Made by a program: the position numbers and the translations under genes. From Pseudoxanthomonas sp. SE1 (GTDB taxonomy: Bacteria > Pseudomonadota > Gammaproteobacteria > Xanthomonadales > Xanthomonadaceae): a stretch of 64,000 bases of DNA. The stretch spans positions 673,001 through 737,000 of the forward strand of contig NZ_CP113783.1 of NCBI RefSeq assembly GCF_029542205.1. The letters run 5' to 3'. Below the pieces are notes generated by a model that saw only the letters and a program-made list of their open reading frames with translations, made no database searches and was not told the DNA's origin. Positions 25,569-33,913 of the stretch are shown here, in pieces (position 1 is the stretch's first letter; each line of letters begins with the position of its first letter).

Positions 25569-25601
25569 CGACAAGGGGCGCGGTTGCCCGCGCCCCTGTC
25601 G
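25569..25601 (-). terminator. Hairpin after the extracellular nuclease gene
   Basis: A 9-bp GC-only stem GGGGCGCGG / CCGCGCCCC with loop TTGC lies 22 bases past the nuclease stop. On the minus strand it is followed by CGTTT, a short T-run, so terminator activity is plausible but not strong. Confidence 0.5.
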
Positions 25602-25622
25602 ACCCCACGATGGCGCGAAAGT

Positions 25623-28600
25623 TCAGCGGATGCGCTGGACCAGCCGGTCGTGGTTGTTGGCGGGGTTCGGGTCCGTCGTCGTGCTGCTGACGGTGGCGTC
25701 GAACTCCAGTTCGGTACCGCGCTTGGGCTTGCCGGGCACCACCAGCGCGAACGCCAGCGTCTGCACGCCGCGCGCCATGGCGCCACGACGGGTGCAATCG
25801 GCGGCGGCGCCTTCGGTGGTGTCCTGCACGCGCGTGCAGCTCCAGCCGCTGGGGGCGGCCACGGCGGCGTAGCGGGCTTCCACGTTGCTTGTCAGGCGCA
25901 CGGTGACCTGCTCGGCCGCATCCGGACCGGCGTTGCGCACCGGCACCAGCAGCGTGGCGATGGTGCCGCGACGCAGCGGCAGGGCAGCGCCCAGCAGCCG
26001 CACCGACAGGTCGGCGCGGGTCTGCGGCAGCGCAGCCACAGCGACCGAGACGGACGCGGTGTTGTCGCCGTTGGCCGGATCGAGCACGGTCGAGTTGGCC
26101 GACACGCCCAGGCCGAGCGTGGTGCCCGCGGCGCTGGCCGGCACGATGGCGTCGATCGCGAACGTCGCTTCGGCACCCATCGCCAGCGACGACGTGGTGC
26201 AGGCCACGCGGGTGGTGCCGGCAGTCACCTCGGCTGCGTCGCAGCTCCAGCCGGCCGGCAGCGTGGTCAACGACGGCGACAGTTCGGCCGAGAACACGAA
26301 GGCGAACGCCGCCGGCGATGCCGCGCCCGGGCCGGCGTTGCGGACGGTGGCGGTGTAGCGCACGGTCTCGCCGACGCTGGCGGTGGCCCGGTCGGCCGAC
26401 ACTGTGGCCGACAGGTCGGCGCGGGCGAAGGACGGCACGCGGATGCTCAGGCGCACGGGATCGTGGTCGGACGAGCGCACGGCCAGCGTGGCGTCGCCGA
26501 AGTTGTCCACGCCGAAGTCCGCGTTGATCCGCGCGTGGTCCACGCGCAGCGCGGCGTCCATCACCAGCGATTCGTTGACCAGCACGTGGTCCAACGTCTG
26601 CGCATTGCCCTCGAAGACGTACGAGTAGCGGTGCGCCGGATCGGCGATCAGCTGCGATCCGTCGATCAGCGGCACGCTCAGCGGGCTGGGCATGTACGTC
26701 AGCACCTGGTCTTCCGGTGCGGCTTCGCCCTTGAGGATGCCCATCACGTCGACGTAGCCGTCGTTGAACTCGAAGGCGTTGAAGTCGCCGACCAGCACGA
26801 TCTTCTCGTCGGGGTTCGCCTGCTGCATTTCCTGCACCAGTTGGGCCAGGTAGACCGCCTGCGCGCCGCGCTTCACCCGCACGCGTTCGCCGCCGGTGGC
26901 CCAGCCGCTGCTGCCGGGCAGGGTGTCGTTGATGTCGTTGAGCGAACGCAGGTGGTTGACGATCACCGTCAGCGGATAGCTCGACGCGGCGTCCTGGTGC
27001 ACGCGGGCGCGCAGGCGCAGCGGCGGACGGTCGTTGAGCAGGCTGGTGGTGCCGTTCGGGTTGGCGATGGTGGTCTCCTTGCCGAACTGCGCCACGTCCA
27101 GCACCTCGACGCGGGCCACGCCGTCGGCGGTCAGGCGCGAGCTGACCAGGAAGCCGACGTTGATGCCGCCCACGTCGTTGCCCGGCTGCAGGTACGGCAC
27201 GTAGCCCGGGCGCGCGGCGCAGGTGGCGTCGATGCGCTCGGACAGCAGCTGCAGCACGCGGACGTTCTCCACTTCCACCGCGCCCAGGATGTCCGGGGTC
27301 TTCAGGTAGTCGCAGATCGCCAGCGCCGCCTTGGCCAGGCGCTTGTCCAGCGCTTCCGGCGTCAGCGTCACCGCGCCGTTGCTGTCGTTGACCTCGTCGA
27401 ACAGGCGCAGCAGGTTGAAGCTGCCGACGGTGACTTCGTCGTAGCTCGCGTCGTTGACGGCTTCCGGCAGGTGCCCACCGCTGACGGTAGGCGGCGTGGC
27501 CACGTCGGGCAGCAGCGCCCAGGTGCCGGCGAAGTAGTCCAGCACGCCGAGCAGGCCGGCGACCTCCGCCCCGGTGTCGACCGACAGCGGCTGCGCGCCG
27601 ACCTGGCCGCGGCTGCGCACCATCAGGCGTTCCTGGTTGGTGTCGAAGCGTGGCGGATTCTTGCCGGCCGGCAGGGTGATGGCATCCATCACGGCGATGC
27701 CGGGTTCGCGGAACGGACGCGCCACGCCGGGCAGGGCGACGTGGAACACGCCGTCGCTGAAGGACAGCGCGTCGTTCTCGTCCAGGCTGCCGCCGGACGG
27801 GGCGATCGCCACCGACTGCGCCACGCTGACGCGCATGCCTTCCACGCGCTCCAGCGTGCCGGGCAGGGCGTCGGGGCCGAGCTCGGCTGCGGTCAGTTCG
27901 ATCGCGGCGGGCAGGGCGACGCCGGTCTCCAGCACTTCGACCGTCGGCGTGACGATTTCGGTGATGGCCAGCTGGTGCGGATTGGACGAGGGGGTGTATT
28001 CCTCGACCGTGCCGGTCACGCGGACGCGGTTGCCGACCGCGGCGGTGGCGGGCGGTGCGCTGCTGGTGAAGACGAACACGGCGTCGGAGGTGGCCGGGTC
28101 GCCGTCGTCGTTGGCGGCCTGCAGGAAGAAGCCGTTGTTGAACTTCAGCGCAGTGACGATGCCTTCTGTCACCACGCGCTTGCCGTCGTGCGGCGACAGC
28201 AGGCCATTGCCCTGGATCTGCGCGATGGTCAGCGCCAGCGGCGGGTCCGGCGGTTCCGGCGGCTCGGCACCGCTGTTCCGCGGATTGGGCGCACCGACGG
28301 CGAAGTCGGCGCCGTTGTTGTTGGTGTCGATGCTGCCATCGCCACCGCGCAGCGCGGCGGTGGTGTTGCTGAGCGTGCCGGTCGGCGCGCTGCCTTCGAA
28401 GCAGTTGGCCGCGCTGCCGAAGCCGACGAAGTCGGCCACGTTGGCATCTGCGGTCGGGCACGCGCCGGTCAGTGCCGTGGTGCTGCGGCTCAGGGCCACC
28501 TTGCCGGCGGTGCCGGCCATGGCGATGGTGCCGACAGCATCCGGCGTGGGCAGGTCCACCGTGCCGCCGGCGCCCTGCGCCTGCTGGATCAGGTAGAAGC

Positions 28601-28868
28601 CGCCGGCCGGGATGCTGCCGCTGAGGTTGGTGCGGCCATTCCAGGTGGTGCCGGTGGAGGAGGCGTACTGGACGCTCCAGCCGGTCAGGTCGACCGCAGT
28701 GGGTCCGTTGTTGCGCAGCTCGATGAAGTCGTTCTTCAGCGTGGCGCCGCTGTTGCCGCCGCCGCCGTAGACCTGGCTGATGACCACCTGTGCCTGCGCC
28801 GACGAAGCGGCGAACAGCAAGGCGAAAGACGCTAACACGGCCGCAAGGCGGCCCCGTGGCATTTCCAT
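25623..28868 (-). CDS. ExeM/NucH-family extracellular endonuclease
   Basis: A 1081-aa secreted nuclease. The signal peptide ends ...LLFAASSAQA. An N-terminal lamin-tail-like domain (~28-170: VVISQVYGGGGNSG, DFIELRNNGPTAVDLTGWSV) is followed by an OB-like region (~215-310, AQIQGNGLLSPHDGKRVVTEG). The endonuclease/exonuclease/phosphatase domain (~450-785) has VGSFNLLRLFDEVND, VEVENVRVL, VIVNHLRS, LVGDFNAFE and SDHDPVRLSI. The C-terminal ~290 residues are two DUF11-type repeats. Extracellular DNA digestion or biofilm turnover is inferred. A 1511-codon open frame on the opposite strand covers much of it and is not a gene. Confidence 0.9.
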   Translation of the reverse strand: MEMPRGRLAAVLASFALLFAASSAQAQVVISQVYGGGGNSGATLKNDFIELRNNGPTAVDLTGWSVQYASSTGTTWNGRTNLSGSIPAGGFYLIQQAQGAGGTVDLPTPDAVGTIAMAGTAGKVALSRSTTALTGACPTADANVADFVGFGSAANCFEGSAPTGTLSNTTAALRGGDGSIDTNNNGADFAVGAPNPRNSGAEPPEPPDPPLALTIAQIQGNGLLSPHDGKRVVTEGIVTALKFNNGFFLQAANDDGDPATSDAVFVFTSSAPPATAAVGNRVRVTGTVEEYTPSSNPHQLAITEIVTPTVEVLETGVALPAAIELTAAELGPDALPGTLERVEGMRVSVAQSVAIAPSGGSLDENDALSFSDGVFHVALPGVARPFREPGIAVMDAITLPAGKNPPRFDTNQERLMVRSRGQVGAQPLSVDTGAEVAGLLGVLDYFAGTWALLPDVATPPTVSGGHLPEAVNDASYDEVTVGSFNLLRLFDEVNDSNGAVTLTPEALDKRLAKAALAICDYLKTPDILGAVEVENVRVLQLLSERIDATCAARPGYVPYLQPGNDVGGINVGFLVSSRLTADGVARVEVLDVAQFGKETTIANPNGTTSLLNDRPPLRLRARVHQDAASSYPLTVIVNHLRSLNDINDTLPGSSGWATGGERVRVKRGAQAVYLAQLVQEMQQANPDEKIVLVGDFNAFEFNDGYVDVMGILKGEAAPEDQVLTYMPSPLSVPLIDGSQLIADPAHRYSYVFEGNAQTLDHVLVNESLVMDAALRVDHARINADFGVDNFGDATLAVRSSDHDPVRLSIRVPSFARADLSATVSADRATASVGETVRYTATVRNAGPGAASPAAFAFVFSAELSPSLTTLPAGWSCDAAEVTAGTTRVACTTSSLAMGAEATFAIDAIVPASAAGTTLGLGVSANSTVLDPANGDNTASVSVAVAALPQTRADLSVRLLGAALPLRRGTIATLLVPVRNAGPDAAEQVTVRLTSNVEARYAAVAAPSGWSCTRVQDTTEGAAADCTRRGAMARGVQTLAFALVVPGKPKRGTELEFDATVSSTTTDPNPANNHDRLVQRIR

Positions 28869-29078
28869 GTTACGGAATCTCCCTCAGTGGATTGGACGCC
28901 GCCCCCGTCGGAGGCGGATCGGCCCCCGGCCGACGCAATGTAGCCCAAGCCTGTGGTACGCGCATTGCATGGGCATGACATCAGTGCCGGTTTTCCGTCG
29001 CTTTGCCGGAGTCCGCTGCCGTCTTCGGTTACGCTGGCGCCCCCGCCGCCCCCCGGGTGGCTCCCGGTTGATCGACGG

Positions 29079-29939
29079 ATGGCCGTAGAAAAGAACGAGC
29101 GCCCGCTGGAAGCAGGCATCCACACCGACCTCTCGGGCCGGATGAGCTACGGCGGCTACCTGCAGCTGGACCGCCTGCTGTCGGCGCAGCACCCGGTTTC
29201 CGACCCGCAGCACCACGACGAGATGCTGTTCATCGTGCAGCACCAGGTCTCGGAGCTGTGGATGAAGCTGATGATCCACGAGCTGCAGGCGGCCATCGGC
29301 TTCCTCCAGCGCGACCAGGTCTGGCAGTGCCGCAAGGTGATGGCGCGCGCCAAGCAGGTGCTGCGCCAGCTGACCGAGCAGTGGTCGGTGCTGGAGACGC
29401 TGACCCCGTCCGAGTACATGGGCTTCCGCGATCTGCTGGGCCCGTCGTCGGGCTTCCAGTCGTTGCAGTACCGCACCATCGAGTTCCTGCTGGGCAACAA
29501 GAACGCGGCGATGCTGAAGGTGTTCGCGCACGATCCGGAAGGCCATGCCGGGCTGGAGACGGTGCTGGATGCGCCCAGCCTGTACGACGAGTTCCTGATG
29601 TACCTCGCGCGCTGGGGCCATGCGATCCCCGCCCAGCACCTGCAGCGGGACTGGCGCCAGTCGCACGCCGCCGACGCCGCCCTGCTGCCGGTGTTCGAGG
29701 CGATCTACGAAGACACCGACCGCTACTGGCGCGAGTACTCGCTGTGCGAGGACCTGGTGGACCTGGAAAGCCAGTTCCAGCTGTGGCGTTTCCGTCACAT
29801 GCGCACGGTGATGCGGATCATCGGCTTCAAGCGCGGCACCGGCGGCTCCAGCGGCGTGGGCTTCCTTCGCCAGGCGCTGGAACTGACGTTCTTCCCGGAA
29901 CTGTTCGATGTGCGGACCTCGATCGGTCCGGGTCGTTGA
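29079..29939 (+). CDS. kynA: Tryptophan 2,3-dioxygenase KynA
   Basis: A 286-aa heme enzyme that opens the indole ring of tryptophan to give N-formylkynurenine, the first step of the kynurenine route. Typical motifs are [17 protein letters not shown] near the N-terminus, [16 protein letters not shown] (substrate-side His and Arg region), [18 protein letters not shown], and [20 protein letters not shown] with the heme-ligand His. ATG 29079 gives the standard N-terminus; an in-frame start at 28953 would add unlike sequence. It is divergent from the nuclease gene. Confidence 0.95.
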   Translation: MAVEKNERPLEAGIHTDLSGRMSYGGYLQLDRLLSAQHPVSDPQHHDEMLFIVQHQVSELWMKLMIHELQAAIGFLQRDQVWQCRKVMARAKQVLRQLTEQWSVLETLTPSEYMGFRDLLGPSSGFQSLQYRTIEFLLGNKNAAMLKVFAHDPEGHAGLETVLDAPSLYDEFLMYLARWGHAIPAQHLQRDWRQSHAADAALLPVFEAIYEDTDRYWREYSLCEDLVDLESQFQLWRFRHMRTVMRIIGFKRGTGGSSGVGFLRQALELTFFPELFDVRTSIGPGR

Positions 29940-30138
29940 AGCCGGGATCGGCCCCATTTCCGCAAAAAATCCCTTGGAAATCAGCGAATTGAATGGCTGA
30001 ACAGGCCAAATGGCCGTTGCCGCGCCTGTATTTCAGCGATTTGACGGCCCCCGGCCACGTCGGTAATCCTCGCCCGTCCCGTGCTCGTTGCACGGGAAAC
30101 CGAAATCCTGAACCACTTTATTTCTAGGGGGAGCCCGC

Positions 30139-31671
30139 ATGAGCGGAGCCGTCGAGTCATCAACGCCGGAACGGATACCGGAATTCAAGCAAGTCCTGGG
30201 GCATCCGCGTCCGCTGTGGATGCTGTTCATGTCCGAATTCTGGGAGCGCTTCGCGTTCTACGGCATCCGCTGGGCGATGGTGCTCTACATCGTGGCGCAG
30301 TTCCATGGTGGCGACGCCTCCGGTGAAAAGCCGGCCAGCGAGCTGTACGGTGCTTACCTGGCCCTGGTCTACGCGGGCGCCATCTTCGGCGGCTACGTGG
30401 CCGACAAGCTGATCGGCTTCCAGCGCTCCATCCTGCTCGGCGCGATCTTCATGTCGGCGGGCCTGTTCCTGCTGGCCCTGCCCAGCGAGGCGATGTTCAA
30501 GCTGGGCCTGGCCACGATCATCGTGGGCAACGGCCTGTTCAAGCCGATCATCTCCACCATGGTGGGCAAGCTGTACGCCCAGGGCGATGCGCGCCGCGAC
30601 TCGGGGTTCACCATCTTCTACATGGGCATCAACATCGGTGCGCTGCTGGCGCCGATCGTCACCCAGTACCTGGCGAAGAAGGTGTTCGGCATCGAGGACA
30701 TGCCCGCGTACAAGGTGGTCTTCATCGCGGCCGGCGTCGGCATGTTGCTGAGCCTTGTGTGGTTCTGGTTCGGCCGCAAGCAACTGGAAGGCATCGGTCT
30801 GCCGGCAGAGCACCAGACCGGCCTGCGCAATGTCAGCCTGGTCGTGCTCTTTGGTGCGGTGATCGGCATCCCGATGTTCTATGCGCTGCTGACGATCAAC
30901 GCCAACCTGCTGCAGGCCATCCTGATGGCACTGTTCGTGATCCCGGCGGTAATGCTGGTGGTCGAGGGCCTGCGCGAGGGCAAGGTGGCGCGCGACAAGG
31001 TCGTCGCGATGCTGGTGATCTTCGTGTTCAACGTGCTGTTCTGGATGTTCTTCGAGCAGGCGGGCAGCTCGTTCAACTTCCTGGCCGACCGCATCGTCGA
31101 CCGCAACATCGGCATGGAAGGCTTCTTCCAGATGTTCGCCGGCACCAGCGATTTCCCGGTCTCGTGGTTCCAGTCGGTCAACTCTGTGGCGATCATCGCG
31201 CTGGCGCCGGTACTGGCCTGGCTGTGGGTGAAGATGGGCAAGAACAACCCCATCATCCCGCGCAAGTTCGGCCTGGGCCTGATCTTCAACGGCCTGGCGT
31301 TCCTGCTGCTGATGATGGCGCTGTCGGGGATGGTGGATGCCAACGGCAAGATCCCGTTCTGGACGCTCTTCATGGTCTACGTGATCCAGTCGGTCGGCGA
31401 GCTCTGCCTGTCGCCCATCGGTCTGTCGATGACGACCAAGCTGGCACCGTCGCGCCTGGCCGGCATGGCGATGGGTTGCTGGTTCCTGTCCATCGCCATC
31501 GGCAACAACATGGCGGGCATCTTCGCCGGCAAGGTCAGCGGCGAAGGCGGCATGACCGTGCAGTCCGCGCACGCGGGGTACACGTTCGGTTTCTGGGCGC
31601 TGGTGGGTTCTGGCGTGCTGCTGTTCGTGATCGCGCCGCTGATCCAGAAGCTGATGCATGGCGTGAAGTGA
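30139..31671 (+). CDS. POT-family proton-coupled oligopeptide transporter
   Basis: A 510-aa inner-membrane symporter with about 14 hydrophobic helices. The POT signature is clear: the N-terminal SEFWERFAFYGIRWAMVLYI with the ExxER motif, GGYVADKLIGFQRSILLGA, and SGFTIFYMGINIGALLAPIV. It imports di- and tripeptides driven by protons. A strong ribosome site AGGGGGAG lies eight bases before the ATG. Two terminator-like hairpins follow. It lies between aromatic amino-acid catabolic genes, so peptide-derived amino acids may feed them. Confidence 0.92.
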   Translation: MSGAVESSTPERIPEFKQVLGHPRPLWMLFMSEFWERFAFYGIRWAMVLYIVAQFHGGDASGEKPASELYGAYLALVYAGAIFGGYVADKLIGFQRSILLGAIFMSAGLFLLALPSEAMFKLGLATIIVGNGLFKPIISTMVGKLYAQGDARRDSGFTIFYMGINIGALLAPIVTQYLAKKVFGIEDMPAYKVVFIAAGVGMLLSLVWFWFGRKQLEGIGLPAEHQTGLRNVSLVVLFGAVIGIPMFYALLTINANLLQAILMALFVIPAVMLVVEGLREGKVARDKVVAMLVIFVFNVLFWMFFEQAGSSFNFLADRIVDRNIGMEGFFQMFAGTSDFPVSWFQSVNSVAIIALAPVLAWLWVKMGKNNPIIPRKFGLGLIFNGLAFLLLMMALSGMVDANGKIPFWTLFMVYVIQSVGELCLSPIGLSMTTKLAPSRLAGMAMGCWFLSIAIGNNMAGIFAGKVSGEGGMTVQSAHAGYTFGFWALVGSGVLLFVIAPLIQKLMHGVK

Positions 31672-31677
31672 CGCATC

Positions 31678-31703
31678 GGCGCGCCCCCCACGGGCGCGCC
31701 TTT
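31678..31703 (+). terminator. GC hairpin after the peptide transporter
   Basis: A perfect 9-bp stem GGCGCGCCC / GGGCGCGCC with a 5-base loop, followed by TTT, starting six bases past the stop. Confidence 0.6.
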
Positions 31704-31710
31704 GCCGATG

Positions 31711-31736
31711 CGTCATCCCCGCGAAAGCGGGGATCC
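31711..31736. repeat. Short palindromic repeat CGTCATCCCCGCGAAAGCGGGGATCC
   Basis: An 8-bp perfect stem ATCCCCGC / GCGGGGAT closed by GAAA. The sequence type GTCATCCCCGCGAAAGCGGGG is a well-known dispersed repeat in proteobacterial genomes. Only one copy is seen in this window. Confidence 0.65.
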
Positions 31737-31740
31737 ATAG

Positions 31741-31769
31741 AAAAACGGCGGCCATCGGCCGCCGTTTTT
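31741..31769. terminator. Bidirectional Rho-independent terminator between transporter and marR
   Basis: A perfect 13-bp inverted repeat AAAAACGGCGGCC / GGCCGCCGTTTTT with a 3-base loop. The A-run and T-run make it work for both converging transcripts. Confidence 0.92.
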
Positions 31770-31790
31770 CGTTTCCGGATCTGGAAGGCC

Positions 31791-32264
31791 TCAGCCCTCG
31801 ATGCGCTTGACGCCTTCCCCGGCCAGCTTGTCGATCAGCTGGTCCAGCATCGCGCGCTCCTCGTCGGTCAGCGGTTCCAGCATGCGCTGGTGGTATTCGA
31901 TGACCATCGGCGCAACTTCGTCGTAAACCCGGAAACCTTCGTCGGTCAGCGCCAGCACCGAGCGGCGACGGTCGTCGCCGTGGATCTCGCGCTGGATCAG
32001 CGCCCGCTCCAGCAGGCGGGCCACCGCCCGGCTGACCGCCACCTTGTCCATCGCGGTACGGTTGGCGACCTCGCCGGCCGACAGGCCGGGGAAGCGCCCC
32101 AGCACCGCCATCACCCGCCATTCGGTGATCGCCAGGCCGAAACGGCGATGGTATTCGCGGGAGATCGCGCTGCTGATCCGGTTGGACAGCACGCTCAACC
32201 GGTAGGAAAACAGGCGGTCGAGGTCGAAATCGGCGTGGACGACGGGGTTGGCGGGCTGGCTCAT
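31791..32264 (-). CDS. MarR-family transcriptional regulator, likely of tyrosine catabolism
   Basis: A 157-aa winged-helix repressor. The DNA-binding region (~45-110) shows AITEWRVMAVLGRFPGLSAGEVANRTAMDKVAVSRAV and the wing REIHGDDRRRSVLALTDEG, typical of MarR. It is divergent from hppD, with a 14-bp perfect palindrome lying in the 78-base gap right against the hppD -10. It therefore probably represses hppD and itself, with a tyrosine intermediate such as homogentisate as effector; that ligand is inferred. Confidence 0.88.
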   Translation of the reverse strand: MSQPANPVVHADFDLDRLFSYRLSVLSNRISSAISREYHRRFGLAITEWRVMAVLGRFPGLSAGEVANRTAMDKVAVSRAVARLLERALIQREIHGDDRRRSVLALTDEGFRVYDEVAPMVIEYHQRMLEPLTDEERAMLDQLIDKLAGEGVKRIEG

Positions 32265-32277
32265 GTTGCGCTGCTAC

Positions 32278-32306
32278 TTGTGGTTGGTTTCAGCTGAAAC
32301 TATAAA
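32278..32306 (+). promoter_or_regulatory. hppD promoter with embedded palindromic operator
   Basis: -35 TTGTGG (32278-32283), a 17-base spacer and -10 TATAAA (32301-32306). The last 14 bases of the spacer, GTTTCAGCTGAAAC (32287-32300), form a perfect palindrome, a fitting MarR-dimer operator. Bound repressor would block RNA polymerase. Confidence 0.7.
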
Positions 32307-32342
32307 ATGGGGCCTGACCCGGCAAGCCTAGCGAGGCGCCCC

Positions 32343-33440
32343 ATGAACGCACAACCCAACCTGGGTATCCAGCCCACGACGTTCGACAACCCGATGGGCA
32401 TCGATGGTTTCGAGTTCGTCGAGTTCGCCGCGCCGCAGGGCCAGGCCCACCACCTGCACGACTACTTCCGCAAGCTCGGCTTCGTGCAGGTCGCGCGCCA
32501 CAAGACACGCGCCATCAGCACCTATCGCCAGGGCGACTGCACCTTCCTGATCAACGAAGACCCGGATTCCTTCGCCGCGCGCTTCGCCGCCGAACACGGC
32601 CCCAGCGCCTGCGGCTTCGCGATCCGGGTCAGGAAGCTGGCCGAATGGGCGCGCGTGCAGGCGCTCAAGAACGGCGCCGAGTCGTTCGATGCCGCCGACG
32701 AACTCACCAAGGCGGTCGCCGCGCCGGTCATCAAGGGCATCGGCGACTGCATGCTCTACATCGTCGACCGCTACGACGACAAGGGCACCATCCACGATCC
32801 GGATTACGAATACCTGCCCGGTGTGGACCTGCTGCCGAAAGGTTTCGGCCTGACCTTCATCGACCATCTGACCCACAACCTGTACCACGGCAACATGGCC
32901 AAGTGGGCGGATTACTACGAGCGGCTGTTCAACTTCCGCGAGATCCGCTACTTCGACATCAAGGGTGCGAAGACCGGACTGCTCTCCAAGGCGATGACGG
33001 CGCCGGATGGCATGGTGCGTATCCCGCTCAACGAGTCCAGCGACCCGAAGTCGCAGATCAACGAGTACCTCGACGCCTACAAGGGCGAAGGCATCCAGCA
33101 CATCGCCTGCTTCACCGACGACATCTACACCACGGTGGAAAAGATGCGTGAAGCCGGCGTCGCATTCCTCGACACGCCCGCGACCTATTTCGAGGTGATC
33201 GACCAGCGCATCCCGGACCACGGCGAGGATGTCGCGCGGCTGGCGAAGAACGGCATCCTGATCGACGCCGACGTGGAGACCAAGCAGCGCAAGCTGCTGC
33301 AGATCTTCACCCAGAACGCTTTGGGTCCGATCTTCTTCGAGATCATCCAGCGCAAGGGCAACGAAGGCTTCGGCGAAGGCAACTTCCAGGCGCTGTTCGA
33401 GAGCATCGAGCGGGACCAGATGAAGCGCGGGGTGCTGTAG
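32343..33440 (+). CDS. hppD: 4-hydroxyphenylpyruvate dioxygenase
   Basis: A 365-aa non-heme iron enzyme that turns 4-hydroxyphenylpyruvate into homogentisate in tyrosine breakdown. Two VOC halves are visible. The iron ligands are expected in FIDHLTHNLYHGNM (His), GIQHIACFTDDIY (His) and GPIFFEIIQRKGNEGFGEGN (Glu). ATG 32343 is used because homology (PMGIDGFEFVEFAAP) follows directly. Transcription is likely from the palindrome-bearing promoter above. Its product is the substrate of HmgA, 470 bases downstream, but a DUF559 cassette separates the two. Confidence 0.95.
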   Translation: MNAQPNLGIQPTTFDNPMGIDGFEFVEFAAPQGQAHHLHDYFRKLGFVQVARHKTRAISTYRQGDCTFLINEDPDSFAARFAAEHGPSACGFAIRVRKLAEWARVQALKNGAESFDAADELTKAVAAPVIKGIGDCMLYIVDRYDDKGTIHDPDYEYLPGVDLLPKGFGLTFIDHLTHNLYHGNMAKWADYYERLFNFREIRYFDIKGAKTGLLSKAMTAPDGMVRIPLNESSDPKSQINEYLDAYKGEGIQHIACFTDDIYTTVEKMREAGVAFLDTPATYFEVIDQRIPDHGEDVARLAKNGILIDADVETKQRKLLQIFTQNALGPIFFEIIQRKGNEGFGEGNFQALFESIERDQMKRGVL

Positions 33441-33453
33441 GCTCGTGCCTGAA

Positions 33454-33490
33454 GCCCCTCTCCCGCCGGGAGAGGGGTTGGGGTGAGGGG
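33454..33490. repeat. Left 37-bp inverted repeat flanking the DUF559 gene
   Basis: The segment from GCCCCTCTCCCGCCGGGAGA through GTTGGGGTGAGGGG matches the reverse complement of 33861-33897 at 36 of 37 positions. Each copy also contains an internal stem CCCCTCTCCCG / CGGGAGAGGGG. Confidence 0.93.
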
Positions 33491-33503
33491 CAGGAGGATC
33501 ACG

Positions 33504-33902
33504 ATGACGAACCGCCGCAGACCTCCCATGGCGACCCGATCCCTCGAGCGTGCGCGGGAACTGCGCGGCGGTTCGACGGATGCGGAGCGCAAGCTGTGGT
33601 CTGTCCTGCGTGGGGGCAACATCGACGGGCTGAAATTCCGCCGACAGCATCCCATCCCGCCCTACACGGTCGACTTCTGCTGCTTGTCGGCCGATCTGGT
33701 GGTTGAAGTCGACGGATCGCAACACGCGGAAGAATCCGATCGCGCGCGGACCCGGTTTCTTGAGTCGAAGGGTTTCACTGTCCTGCGCTTCTGGGACAAC
33801 GACGTGCTGATGCAGATTGAAGCGGTGGTCGAGGCGATCTGCCGGACCGTCTCACCATCGCCCCTCACCCCAACCCCTCTCCCGTCGGGAGAGGGGCTTT
33901 AA
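33504..33902 (+). CDS. DUF559 / Vsr-like restriction-endonuclease-fold protein
   Basis: A 132-aa protein of the DUF559 family, related to very-short-patch-repair endonucleases. Family hallmarks are [19 protein letters not shown], the [18 protein letters not shown] block with the acidic active-site Asp, [13 protein letters not shown] with Glu and Gln, and [13 protein letters not shown]. The last ~14 residues ([14 protein letters not shown]) are encoded by the right inverted repeat itself. The gene is wholly enclosed by 37-bp inverted repeats and splits hppD from hmgA, suggesting a mobile or once-mobile cassette. Biological role unknown. Confidence 0.85.
   Translation: MTNRRRPPMATRSLERARELRGGSTDAERKLWSVLRGGNIDGLKFRRQHPIPPYTVDFCCLSADLVVEVDGSQHAEESDRARTRFLESKGFTVLRFWDNDVLMQIEAVVEAICRTVSPSPLTPTPLPSGEGL
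33861..33897. repeat. Right 37-bp inverted repeat flanking the DUF559 gene
   Basis: The segment from CCCCTCACCCCAACCCCTCT to GAGAGGGGC is the inverted partner of 33454-33490. It is part of the DUF559 reading frame, whose stop follows within five bases. Confidence 0.93.
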
Positions 33903-33913
33903 AGGCATCGAGA

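Noticed and set aside
24300..28835. Very long open frame on the plus strand (about 1511 codons) across the E1-alpha and nuclease genes
   Set aside because: It is antisense to two well-supported genes, is dominated by His/Arg/Gln/Val-rich low-complexity sequence, and has no recognisable domain. High GC makes such shadow frames common.
30160..32121. Open frame of 653 codons on the minus strand
   Set aside because: It is antisense to the peptide transporter and runs through a strong bidirectional terminator; His/Gln/Asp-rich, no domain.
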